Made by a program: the position numbers and the translations under genes | Part shown: positions 10,067-18,400 of the stretch, piece by piece | Layout of the letters: every line of letters begins with the position of its first letter | Numbering within the stretch: the stretch's first letter is position 1 | From: Enterovibrio sp045679545 | Lineage (GTDB): Bacteria; Pseudomonadota; Gammaproteobacteria; Enterobacterales; Vibrionaceae | Reading direction: 5' to 3' | Length of the DNA stretch: 64,000 nt | NCBI RefSeq assembly: GCF_045679545.1 | Contig: NZ_CP166195.1 | Span: 186,001 to 250,000, forward strand | Notes under the pieces: generated by a model | What the model saw: only the letters and a program-made list of their open reading frames with translations | Database searches by the model: none | What the model was told of the DNA's origin: nothing

Positions 10067-11542
10067 TTACGCCTGATCCAAACGACCTACTAGTGACAAC
10101 TCGAAGTTTGCACCCATGTATTTGAAGTGCGGACGCACAGACAAAGACACTTGGTACCAACCTGGATTACCCTCTACATCCATCACTTCTACTTTCGCTG
10201 CGCGAAGCGGACGACGGCTGCGAACTTCTGCCGGTGGGTTTTCCTGATCTGCCACGTACTGACGAACCCAAGTGTTAAGCTCACGCTCAAGATCTTGACG
10301 CTCTTTCCACGAACCAATCTGCTCACGTTGAAGCACTTTGATGTAGTGCGCCAAACGGTTGATGATCATCATGTAAGGCAACTGCGTACCCAACTTGTAG
10401 TTGGTTTCTGCTTCTTTACCTTCTTTGGTGTTCGGGAACACTTTCGGTTTTTGAATCGAGTTAGCAGAGAAGAATGCTGCGTTGTCACTGCCTTTACGCA
10501 TAGTGAGTGAAATGAACCCTTCTTCGGCCAATTCATACTCTTTGCGGTCAGTCACTAGCACTTCTGTTGGGATCTTCGCTTGCAGTGCGCCCAAAGATTC
10601 AAACAGGTGTACTGGCAAATCTTCCACTGCACCGCCACTTTGAGGACCAATAATGTTCGGACACCAACGGTATTTTGCAAAGCTCTCAGTCAAACGAGAT
10701 GCCAATGCAAACGCGGTGTTACCCCAAAGGTAGCTTTCATGTGATTCGCTAACGTTTTCACGATAGTTGAATGACGTGATTGGGTTTTCGACTGGATCGT
10801 AAGGAACACGAAGCAGGAAGCGAGGTGCGGTTAAACCGATGTAACGTGCATCTTCTGATTCACGCAGCGCACGCCACTTGGTGTAACGAGGGCTTTCAAA
10901 GGTAGCCGCTACGTCTTTCAGGTTAGGCAACTCTTCGAATGAATCAATGCCAAAGAATTCAGGTGCTACAGAAGACAAGAATGGTGCATGGGCCATGGCA
11001 CCCACCGATCCAACGTATTGCAGCAATTTCATATCTGGCGTAGATGGTGTAAACGCGTAGTTACCAACAAGCGCAGCGACTGGCTCGCCACCAAATTGGC
11101 CATATCCCGCAGAATATACGTGCTTGTACAACCCAGATTGGGCTGTTTCCGGTGCAAACTCGAAATCGTCTAGCAGTTCTTGCTTAGTGGCATGCAACAC
11201 TTCGATTTTGATGTTTTCACGGAAATCAGTGCGATCAACCAGCAGCTTCAAACCACGCCAAGCAGACTCCATTTCTTGCACAGGCTGGCTGTGAAGAACA
11301 ACGTCCATTTGTGCACTGATTTTCTTGTCTAGTTCAACCAGCATTTGGTCAACAAGCGCTTTGTTTACAGGTTCTTGCTCTTTATCAGAACCGATCAGAT
11401 TCTCAACAAACGCAGCAACACCTTTTTTAGCAATATCATAGCCTTCTTCGCTAGGTGCTATTCGGGTTTGCGCCATGATTTCGTCGAGTAGGCTGCCACT
11501 TTCTTTGACAGAACTATCAAGCGTTTTCTCTTGTACGGACAT
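10067..11542 (-). CDS. tssC: T6SS sheath large subunit TssC (VipB)
   Basis: TssC and TssB form the contractile tail sheath. The product (491 residues from the chosen start) contains the family landmarks WRGLKLLVDRTDFRENIKIEVL, the central Y-x-F-x-P-x-x-x-D region and the conserved SRLTESFAKYRWCPNI stretch. The ATG at 11542 is preferred over an in-frame TTG two codons upstream, because AAGGA lies eight bases before the ATG. The gene starts 29 bases after tssB. Confidence 0.97.
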   Translation of the reverse strand: MSVQEKTLDSSVKESGSLLDEIMAQTRIAPSEEGYDIAKKGVAAFVENLIGSDKEQEPVNKALVDQMLVELDKKISAQMDVVLHSQPVQEMESAWRGLKLLVDRTDFRENIKIEVLHATKQELLDDFEFAPETAQSGLYKHVYSAGYGQFGGEPVAALVGNYAFTPSTPDMKLLQYVGSVGAMAHAPFLSSVAPEFFGIDSFEELPNLKDVAATFESPRYTKWRALRESEDARYIGLTAPRFLLRVPYDPVENPITSFNYRENVSESHESYLWGNTAFALASRLTESFAKYRWCPNIIGPQSGGAVEDLPVHLFESLGALQAKIPTEVLVTDRKEYELAEEGFISLTMRKGSDNAAFFSANSIQKPKVFPNTKEGKEAETNYKLGTQLPYMMIINRLAHYIKVLQREQIGSWKERQDLERELNTWVRQYVADQENPPAEVRSRRPLRAAKVEVMDVEGNPGWYQVSLSVRPHFKYMGANFELSLVGRLDQA

Positions 11543-11571
11543 TAACAAAATCCTTTTCTCTTCTGCGTTAG

Positions 11572-12084
11572 TTAAGCATCGGACGCTGGTTTATCTTCAG
11601 CGCTTACCAGATCCAATTCAGCGAGTAGCTTTTCACGCGAATCTTCAGAGGCTAAAAGCTCCTGTAGGCGGCCACGAAAAGCAGGTATGTTTCCAAGAGG
11701 GCCTTTCAAAGCGACCAACGCTTCACGAAGCTCAACAAGTTTCTTAAGCTCGGGCACTTGATTGGCAATGGCATCTGGCGAGAAATCAGACAAAGATTTA
11801 AATGACAATTCAACAGGAAGTTCTTGTCCTTCTTCCTCTGTCATGACATTTGGTACAGACGTGGATATAGAAAGATCGCTCTCTCTCATCACAGCAGTAA
11901 AATTATTTTTATCAACAGAAACCGCTTCTCGCTCTTCAATTGAAGTGTCTTCCGGGTGACCTTTAAAGTCTCCTAAAACGACCATTTTCAACGGAAGTTC
12001 GATCTCCGATTGCGCGTCACCCGTTGCTGGAACGTATTTAATATTAATACGTTCTTTAGGTGCTACACTTCCCTCTTTCGCCAT
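11572..12084 (-). CDS. tssB: T6SS sheath small subunit TssB (VipA)
   Basis: This is the small sheath subunit that interlocks with TssC and contains the region recognised by ClpV in the contracted state. The 170-residue protein has the family sequence around ELPLKMVVLGDFKG, then LSFKSLSDFSPDAIANQVPEL and LREALVALKGPLGN. It is the first gene of the operon. A strong ribosome-binding site (AAAGGAG) is nine bases before the ATG, with a long AT-rich upstream region. Confidence 0.97.
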   Translation of the reverse strand: MAKEGSVAPKERINIKYVPATGDAQSEIELPLKMVVLGDFKGHPEDTSIEEREAVSVDKNNFTAVMRESDLSISTSVPNVMTEEEGQELPVELSFKSLSDFSPDAIANQVPELKKLVELREALVALKGPLGNIPAFRGRLQELLASEDSREKLLAELDLVSAEDKPASDA

Positions 12085-12981
12085 CTTATTGCTCTCCTTT
12101 ACATTGTAGAGATGTCGTACAACTCATCGGTTGCAGCATTTGAAATCAATAATTCCCGCCAATAGGAATTCGCTGATTTAATTAATCAACAAATAGAATC
12201 ATCCGTATCAAAGATGAGAAACCACAAACGAGAAACATATTTATATTTGCGACAAACAACTCAACAAAAAACACGCTACGAGTTGAATATAAAGCAATCT
12301 AAATGAACATTTAAAGCAGAGAACGACAGGAGGGATTGGAGAAAAAGACGATGTAAATCAATGACAACCTTGAACAACACGTTCAATTCAAGACAATAAC
12401 ATCAAGGACGTCGAATCAAATTACAATCATCAGTATTTACTTGTACCACCGTAGAACTTTGCCAACCAAACGTAAAAAACTTTCTTAAAATACCTTATCT
12501 AGTCTGTAACAAAGCGTTACAAATCACGCAGGGATTTAGTGTTAACTATTTCTTATTTTTTTATAAACCGCTCATTAAGAGCAATTCTAAAGTATTTATT
12601 CTTTCTTGACCGACATCATGAGACATCAACACGGCACACCACAAGAAATTTAGAAAAATTTCTCACAGAAAAATATTCAAACAAGATCTGTGTCTAGATT
12701 TTTTACAGGAGCAACAACTGTCTCAATTTTGATTGAATAGGTTTTTGAAACTGACAATTAACACATTAATTAACTGACAAAGTTGAATTTAAAATAAATT
12801 AGACTTGCCTAATTAATAATGCTTTTATCATCAATTACTAAAGATGGGTTAGATTTAACTAGATTAGTATGAGGAAAGTAAAATATTAGATAAAAATAAT
12901 ATACAACACAGTAATCACTCTTACATTAAGAGCAAATTGGCATATAAGTCATTTGCGAAAAATGGCATAGACAAAAAAATC
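12085..12981. other. Long AT-rich intergenic region upstream of the T6SS operon
   Basis: About 900 bases contain no open frame with coding character. The composition is much more AT-rich than the flanking genes. It must hold the promoter of tssB, on the minus strand, and it also receives the end of the PAAR gene. TACAAT lies about 20 bases before the tssB ATG but has no good -35. I looked for a sigma-54 site (GG-N10-GC) and found none that is convincing. Such AT richness is typical of H-NS-silenced T6SS promoters, which is an inference here. Confidence 0.6.
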
Positions 12982-13266
12982 TTAACCAATATTTACAGTG
13001 CCACCACCAATCACCACACCACCACAACCCACCGCATCCCCTGTTCGAGCAACAGGCTTTCCGTTTGCAAATACCGTTGGAGAGCCAGCAGAAATGCTTC
13101 TTCCATGAGGCGGGTTCTTGGGCTTATCGTGAGGCGCTAGTGCATCGCCCTGTCGAGCGAGAGGGATGCCATCGACCTTCACATCTGGCGATGCGGAGAT
13201 AACAGGTGATGGGTGGAACCCGTCATGATCGGTGCCGATATTGCCTAAAACAACTGCATTTCCCAT
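12982..13266 (-). CDS. PAAR-repeat T6SS tip protein
   Basis: PAAR proteins form the sharp cone on the VgrG spike and can carry effectors. This 94-residue protein is a bare PAAR domain. It has the GTDHDGF-x-PSPV start, two repeats of the type GIPLARQGDALAPH and GKPVARTGDAVGCGG, and the SPTVFANGKPVAR segment that is the family hallmark. There is no N- or C-terminal toxin extension. It lies on the same strand as the T6SS operon, about 0.9 kb upstream of tssB, and probably has its own promoter. Confidence 0.93.
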   Translation of the reverse strand: MGNAVVLGNIGTDHDGFHPSPVISASPDVKVDGIPLARQGDALAPHDKPKNPPHGRSISAGSPTVFANGKPVARTGDAVGCGGVVIGGGTVNIG

Positions 13267-13398
13267 GGCGATTGATCCTTATGGTGAAAGTGTGGTTATG
13301 AACCAGCACTGATAGTTAATACAATATGTGATGCAAAAAATGAACCATCCTATAATTGATTAATTTTCATAGCTTTACATTTCTCAAATCACTTAATT

Positions 13399-13457
13399 CG
13401 AGCAAGAAATTGCTCACCACTAGGCCATTTCTTGCCAAGAGAGCAATTTCTTGCTCG
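13399..13457. repeat. 17-bp perfect inverted repeat, probable terminator or cruciform
   Basis: CGAGCAAGAAATTGCTC at 13399-13415 is exactly repeated in reverse complement at 13441-13457, with a 25-base spacer. Each arm is itself partly self-complementary (GAGCAA...TTGCTC), so small alternative hairpins are possible. It begins 10 bases after the pldA stop codon. No T-run follows, so it is not a textbook intrinsic terminator. Confidence 0.75.
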
Positions 13458-13466
13458 CTCTAACGT

Positions 13467-14246
13467 TTAAAAATTGAACGCCACACCAACGCCATAGGCA
13501 CTTTCGTTGAAGTCGTAGTTTGAGATTGTTAACCCGTATCCGGTTTCCGCTTTTATGTATCCGCGCAATCCCTGATAAATTGGGACATTCCAACTTAACT
13601 TGTAGTAACCGCGATCTAGGTCATCAGCAAATAGGTTCCCAAAGAGTAACTTGACCTCTTGATTGCCAGTAGGTCGCCAACCTAGCTCTGCTTGGCCGTA
13701 TCCGAGATAGTCCGTGATATTCGGGTTGTAGCTCACACTGCCAAACCTAAACCAAGGTTTAAATCGGATATAGCCCCAATCAAAGTTTCGCTTTATATCC
13801 ACATAAGCTCGATTCCAACTCACTTCATTGTCTCCCCCAGCTCCATTCGATTCATGTTCAGCCCCCAACGAGAACTGCCACGGATCGAAGTTCATGCGAT
13901 AGAAGAGTTCTGGGTTGTAGCTACTGTCTCGAAAATAGGCGGAGCTATCATAGGCTTCCCAGTTTGAACGCTGGGTATACGCCATATACAGTCCATCATC
14001 TTCAAATTGCAAAATCCGATATTTCACACTGAACTGAAATTGAACGAAGGTATCTTGGGCATCGCTGCCATTAGGGTTAAGCGGGGCAAACCGTGCTTGA
14101 TTGACCTTGGATTCTTTGTAGTAAGGCAGTAAGTAGTTGTCTCTGTGCGCAGATAATACGTTTTCTGACGCTTGCACTGTTGGAGATATCAAGATCATGG
14201 GCGCGATGAGCGCCGACATAACAAGCGGGCAAATCAGTGTGTTCAT
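13467..14246 (-). CDS. pldA: Outer-membrane phospholipase A (PldA / OMPLA)
   Basis: OMPLA is a dimeric, calcium-dependent beta-barrel phospholipase that removes phospholipids misplaced in the outer leaflet. The active-site block is visible as EHESNG (catalytic His and Ser) and, a few residues on, SWNRAY with the family Asn-Arg. The barrel ends with a terminal Phe (GVAFNF). The open frame extends to 14291, but the ATG at 14246 is better: AGGGAGG precedes it and it gives a signal peptide ending VQA before SENV. The product is 259 residues. Although next to a PAAR gene, it looks like the housekeeping enzyme, not a T6SS lipase effector. Confidence 0.92.
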   Translation of the reverse strand: MNTLICPLVMSALIAPMILISPTVQASENVLSAHRDNYLLPYYKESKVNQARFAPLNPNGSDAQDTFVQFQFSVKYRILQFEDDGLYMAYTQRSNWEAYDSSAYFRDSSYNPELFYRMNFDPWQFSLGAEHESNGAGGDNEVSWNRAYVDIKRNFDWGYIRFKPWFRFGSVSYNPNITDYLGYGQAELGWRPTGNQEVKLLFGNLFADDLDRGYYKLSWNVPIYQGLRGYIKAETGYGLTISNYDFNESAYGVGVAFNF

Positions 14247-14582
14247 CAAACCTCCCTGAAAATCGACATTCAATGTTTTCTCCGCAAACAATAACGAAAA
14301 AACAGAGCAATGAAATCAACGAGAGTATAGATGGCCATTATCCGTTAAATGTCGAGATTAACCTGCTGAATCAACAATGAGTCAGCCGGAGATGTCGCGA
14401 AGTGACAAAGAGGCACTGGGGGCTGAAGATCTGTTGTCGTCATGTCTGCAATTCTTGCTTAGACCTGTTGCAACGCCGCATTATTGAAGGATTTTATTGT
14501 GACACCCCCATCGTAACAATTATCATAAATGAGACTTGGTCACTCAAGACGCTAAATGTTGTTACTAAAATGGAATTTACTT
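14247..14582. other. Divergent intergenic region, pldA / haem protein
   Basis: About 335 bases separate the two divergent genes. There is no coding signal; short open frames here lack ribosome-binding sites. It should contain both promoters, but I see no recognisable operator or clear -35/-10 pair. Confidence 0.4.
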
Positions 14583-15095
14583 ATGTTGTTTTCGGCTCGC
14601 CGATATTTTACTTTTTTATTCACGCTGTTGTTTAGCAGCTCAGTATTCGCAGATTCAATTGCTAGTTACCCAAAAGGCTGGGAAGACTGGCCCGTTGTTA
14701 AAGAATCCATGAATCTCCCAGCGGATACCGTTCTCCCCCCTGACGCCTCTTTGTTTATGCAAGAATCCGTAAGAGCATATTCATGGATCAATGATGGTCA
14801 AGGCTCGCCTCTCACTATCCGCGTGAATCCCAAGAAACTTGAAGAATACAAAACCCATGGCCCTTATAGCGATGGGCCGACAGTGATTGCCGTGTCTGAA
14901 GCACAGGGAATTATCTGGGTAACAGAGCACTTTGGCGGATTAGCCCTTTATGGTAGCTACAACCGAAAAGGTGAAGACATCAGCAGCATGCACTCCTCCT
15001 TAGAGCCTGCCTTTTGTCAAAGTTGTCATGATACTTACAAAGACATATGTATAAACGGCACCTGCACGGAGCCTGTCTCTTCTCTTTATGAGTAA
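14583..15095 (+). CDS. Secreted mono-haem protein, cytochrome P460-like
   Basis: This is a periplasmic protein of about 170 residues. The ATG at 14583 (GGAA nine bases upstream) gives a compact signal peptide ending VFA before DSIA; another ATG at 14556 would add nine residues. A single haem-c attachment motif, CQSCH, lies near the C-terminus, as in the cytochrome P460 / c'-beta superfamily. The central part (RVNPKKLEEYKTHGPYSDGP) also resembles that fold. Two further cysteines follow (ICINGTCTEP) and may form a disulphide. P460 relatives bind NO, CO or hydroxylamine-type ligands. The gene ends 37 bases before a membrane diguanylate cyclase, suggesting a joint sensing role. The family call is by eye. 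Confidence 0.65.
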   Translation: MLFSARRYFTFLFTLLFSSSVFADSIASYPKGWEDWPVVKESMNLPADTVLPPDASLFMQESVRAYSWINDGQGSPLTIRVNPKKLEEYKTHGPYSDGPTVIAVSEAQGIIWVTEHFGGLALYGSYNRKGEDISSMHSSLEPAFCQSCHDTYKDICINGTCTEPVSSLYE

Positions 15096-15132
15096 TTTCA
15101 GTTAACCGTTCCCCTTTGATTTGGATTTTAGA

Positions 15133-16638
15133 GTGCTAAAAAGATTTACGATAAATCAGCTTCTCTTTGTTTCTCATCTGATGTTGGTGCTAGTGCTTAT
15201 CGCTGGGATGAGCGCCTCGCGCTATCAAAGTGAATGGGAAAGCCGAGTTAACTATGCCAACGAACGGGCCGAGCGCACGCTGACGCCTCTGGTCCGTGAC
15301 TTTTCCGCCGCAGTCGCAGGCCGAAATTATGCCAACCTAATGATGCCCTCTCAAAATGAAGCACTCTTCAATATTGGAGAGTTGTTGTTTCTCGACATCC
15401 AGGGGAAATCAGATTACAGCGAAAACTCCGTCAGTGTGCGCTATTCACGAGAGCACATGACAGTGTGGCGAACGGATGTCACGCAAGATGAGATCAACGA
15501 CGTCTCAGCACGAAAAAACACGCTGATGGCTGCGCTTGATAATCCCGAAAATCAAGACAAGGTGAGAAATAGAAAACTGAATTTCGTACTCAACAAAACA
15601 GTTGATGACCTGGACGCTCTGCAAAAAAGTACGCGTCTATCATCATCGTTTACGCCACGCTGGCCTCCTTCTAGCCATTCAGAAAAAGCGTTTCAGCTTC
15701 ACCAAGAGGATGAGGTTCTGATCGTACAATTGCCACTGATCAACAAAAATGGCGGTCATGTTTGGGCGGTGTTTGATGCTGCTAATCTGTTCACTCTTAA
15801 GCAGCAGATATTTATCACCTTAGCCATTGAAGCCTTTGTGGCATTGTGTGTTTCTCTATTGCTGATTATCGGCGTCACACATTGGTTGGTTGCACCACTA
15901 AGTAGGCTAGCTAAACGAATAGACCATGACATCGAACACCTCGATATCTCGGATCTCGAGGAGCTTCGCCGCAATGATGAGATTGGTGTGCTGGCTCGTG
16001 GTCTTCACACGCTAACCCTCAAAGCCCAAACACAAATGAAGATATTGCGGCATCAATCGGATACTGATGCGCTCACTGGGCTAGCAGGACGCCACAGCTA
16101 TACAGAACATGCAGACGCTTTTTTCCAAGCAACGCGTGCCGAAAATAAGCTTTTTGGCATTGTTGTTTGTGATATTGACCATTTCAAAGCATTTAATGAC
16201 ACCTTCGGACATGGACGCGGTGATGTCGTGATTAAGTCCACCGCAAACGCCATTTTAAGCGCATTACGCCAAGACGACTTGTGTTTCAGAATTGGCGGCG
16301 AAGAGTTTGTCGCTCTGCTTCAAATTGAAAATGCTAGCGCGCTTGAAACGGTTGCAGAACGAATGCGCAGTAGCGTTGAAGATCTCGCTATTCCTCATGC
16401 TTCCGAGCGCACCGTAGTCACTATTTCAGTAGGTGCATTATTAGTCAGCCCTTCAGCCTCTAACTTGTCGTTCTCTGATGTATTCGATAAGGCAGATTCT
16501 CTGCTCTATCGTGCCAAACGCAGTGGCCGAAATCAGGTCGCCACCAGCACAGTACATGACCAAAAGATCCCGCAAAGAAATGCCTGGAACATCAAAGAAA
16601 ATGACAAGCAAGAAGCAGCAGTAAACAAGTCAATCTAA
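15133..16638 (+). CDS. Membrane diguanylate cyclase, periplasmic sensor-HAMP-GGDEF
   Basis: It makes cyclic di-GMP from two GTP. There is an N-terminal transmembrane helix (LLFVSHLMLVLVLIAGMSA), a periplasmic region of about 180 residues and a second helix (VALCVSLLLIIGVTHWLV). Then comes a HAMP-like segment (APLSRLAKRIDHDIEHL) and a GGDEF domain with the active-site variant GGEEF. An intact RxxD inhibitory site (RQDD) lies exactly five residues before GGEEF, so product inhibition is expected. The start is uncertain: GTG at 15133 has GGA seven bases upstream, while an in-frame TTG at 15121 has no clear site. It follows the haem-protein gene at 37 bases. Confidence 0.9.
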   Translation: MLKRFTINQLLFVSHLMLVLVLIAGMSASRYQSEWESRVNYANERAERTLTPLVRDFSAAVAGRNYANLMMPSQNEALFNIGELLFLDIQGKSDYSENSVSVRYSREHMTVWRTDVTQDEINDVSARKNTLMAALDNPENQDKVRNRKLNFVLNKTVDDLDALQKSTRLSSSFTPRWPPSSHSEKAFQLHQEDEVLIVQLPLINKNGGHVWAVFDAANLFTLKQQIFITLAIEAFVALCVSLLLIIGVTHWLVAPLSRLAKRIDHDIEHLDISDLEELRRNDEIGVLARGLHTLTLKAQTQMKILRHQSDTDALTGLAGRHSYTEHADAFFQATRAENKLFGIVVCDIDHFKAFNDTFGHGRGDVVIKSTANAILSALRQDDLCFRIGGEEFVALLQIENASALETVAERMRSSVEDLAIPHASERTVVTISVGALLVSPSASNLSFSDVFDKADSLLYRAKRSGRNQVATSTVHDQKIPQRNAWNIKENDKQEAAVNKSI

Positions 16639-16671
16639 AGTGTATATCGCAACTGCTCTTTCCCCAGCGAC

Positions 16672-16702
16672 AAACAGCCACTGAAGAGTTCAGTGGCTGT
16701 TT
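16672..16702. terminator. Bidirectional terminator between convergent genes
   Basis: A 14-bp perfect stem AAACAGCCACTGAA / TTCAGTGGCTGTTT encloses the loop GAG. It lies between the cyclase stop (16638) and the end of the leftward ThuA-like gene (16727). The T/A ends are short, so it is a moderate terminator in both directions. Confidence 0.75.
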
Positions 16703-16726
16703 CGATCTAGGCCTAGATATATCTAA

Positions 16727-17431
16727 CTACCTAGCCGCCCAGACAAAACCTTTGCGCATCAATTTGTCTACCATCGGGTGTTGCAATTCTTCCACGGTAT
16801 GGCCTATCGAGCAGTAAAATACCTTTCCTTGATCCCAGCGGCGACGCCATGCGATGGGCATGACAGTACCCTCAATCCAATGCAGGTAGTCCCCAGAGAA
16901 AGTCGTGGTGGCGAGAACATCATTGCTTGGGTCAACCAGCATGTAATACTGCTCGCCATGAATATCGAAATCTTCTAACCCCGTCATGAAGGGGTCGTCA
17001 TTTTTAGTGAACGTGACGCGATAATCGACGAAATCATCAGACGGAACAGGGTTGTCCGGCCAGCCTGGCGGATGGGCAACAAATTGGCCACCAATCATAA
17101 AATGGTAGGTCGGATGATCGCGAAAGGCGTCACCCATATGTCCGTGCCAACCCGCGATGCCACAACCTGCTGCAATTGTATTCAGCAATGCTTGCTCTTG
17201 CTCGCGCGTAATATTGCCAAATTCATCCTGATGGCTACTTCGGGCGCTAGACCATATAGGCACAATGAGGTCTAGTGAGGCAGTCACTTTCGGGTCTAAC
17301 AAGGATTCGAACGTGTCATATGACGTGACGTCAAACCCCTCCTCTTCTAGCAGTTGTGTTGCCCAGTCACAAAATACCGTTGGTGTATGTCCTTCCCAAC
17401 CACCCACAAACAACGCCGCTTTCTTTGCCAT
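16727..17431 (-). CDS. ThuA-like domain protein (class I glutamine-amidotransferase fold)
   Basis: ThuA-family proteins have a class I glutamine-amidotransferase-like fold and occur in sugar-utilisation operons; ThuA of rhizobia acts in trehalose oxidation. Supporting segments are ALFVGGWEGHTP at the start, GCGIAGWHGHMGDAF, YHFMIGGQFVAHPPG and the C-terminal GKVFYCSIGHTVEEL. The ATG at 17431 has AAGGA upstream and is preferred over a GTG at 17452. The product is 234 residues. It is the last gene of a seven-gene leftward operon starting at the SDR gene. The substrate is unknown. Confidence 0.85.
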   Translation of the reverse strand: MAKKAALFVGGWEGHTPTVFCDWATQLLEEEGFDVTSYDTFESLLDPKVTASLDLIVPIWSSARSSHQDEFGNITREQEQALLNTIAAGCGIAGWHGHMGDAFRDHPTYHFMIGGQFVAHPPGWPDNPVPSDDFVDYRVTFTKNDDPFMTGLEDFDIHGEQYYMLVDPSNDVLATTTFSGDYLHWIEGTVMPIAWRRRWDQGKVFYCSIGHTVEELQHPMVDKLMRKGFVWAAR

Positions 17432-17454
17432 CGCCTTTTCCTTATTGCACACCG

Positions 17455-18339
17455 TTATTGATTCTTTTGGCTCGCCAAGAACGGGGCGATAGCCGCCATG
17501 TCGCTTTCACCCCAACCTTGCTTTTCTGCCGCTTCCAATTGCTGCAAATTTGTCTTGATTTGTGCCAGCGACCAGTCTTGTTGCTTTGCCATGTCTGCCA
17601 CAAGCGCCATGTCCTTTTTTGCTAAGTGAAGCGAGAAGGTGACAGCGTCACTTTCGCCAAGGTAAAGTGGTGTCCGAAATCGAATCATGGGCGAGCCCGC
17701 CGCACTTTCTCCCAACAAGGTCATCAGCATTTTCTGATCAACATGACAAGAAGCGGCCAAGGCTAAAATTTCTCCTACAATCTGATTCTGGCTGTGAATC
17801 ACACTGTTAATGAGAAGCTTGGCCGCATGCCCCCTGCCCGCGCTGCCTAGCAAAAACTGCGCTTTACCCATGATCGAAAAACAGCGTTGAACACGCTCTG
17901 GCACGGCATTATCTGAACCCAACATAAACACCAACTCACCCGCTTCGGCCGCGTTTACACTGCCGGAAACTGGAGCATCGATATAGTTAACGCCTTTTGT
18001 TTTGGCAAAGTCTGAAAGTTCTTCTGACAACGCGGGACTGATGGTGCTCATTTCCACCCAATGGGTAGCATGTTGAATCGTTATCGCCCCCAAACCGCTT
18101 TGTTCCTCCAAATATACCGATTTCACCGCGTCATCATTGGCAAGCATGGTAAACACCACATCACAGGTCGACGCGACTTGAGCAGGTGTTTTCGCGGCGC
18201 TCACATTCGGAAATGCATCAGTGAGTGAACGGGACTTGTCTTCGCTTCGGTTCCAAACCGACAGGCGAACGCCTTCGCGAGCCAGATTGGCGGCCATCAG
18301 CCACCCCATCCGGCCTAATCCAATAAAGCCAATGTGCAT
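17455..18339 (-). CDS. NAD(P)-dependent beta-hydroxyacid dehydrogenase family oxidoreductase
   Basis: The family includes 3-hydroxyisobutyrate, tartronate-semialdehyde and 6-phosphogluconate-type dehydrogenases. The N-terminal Rossmann motif is GFIGLGRMGWLMAANL. The substrate-binding signature is DAPVSGSVNAAEAG, and the catalytic lysine lies in GHAAKLLINSVIHSQNQ. The 294-residue length is normal. It sits between the transporter ATPase and the ThuA-like gene, so it probably oxidises an intermediate of the imported compound. The exact substrate cannot be read from the sequence. Confidence 0.88.
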   Translation of the reverse strand: MHIGFIGLGRMGWLMAANLAREGVRLSVWNRSEDKSRSLTDAFPNVSAAKTPAQVASTCDVVFTMLANDDAVKSVYLEEQSGLGAITIQHATHWVEMSTISPALSEELSDFAKTKGVNYIDAPVSGSVNAAEAGELVFMLGSDNAVPERVQRCFSIMGKAQFLLGSAGRGHAAKLLINSVIHSQNQIVGEILALAASCHVDQKMLMTLLGESAAGSPMIRFRTPLYLGESDAVTFSLHLAKKDMALVADMAKQQDWSLAQIKTNLQQLEAAEKQGWGESDMAAIAPFLASQKNQ

Positions 18340-18400
18340 GCGATACCTATGTACTAAGTTGTCGAACTGAATTGTTGACGAACTGAATTGAAACGCAGCG

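Noticed and set aside
12085..12981. Sigma-54 promoter for the T6SS operon
   Set aside because: TTGGCGGGAATTATTGA near 12158 keeps the GG element but lacks GC at the required spacing.
13467..14246. PldA as a T6SS phospholipase effector
   Set aside because: It has a signal peptide and outer-membrane barrel features with the OMPLA active site, which fit the housekeeping enzyme.
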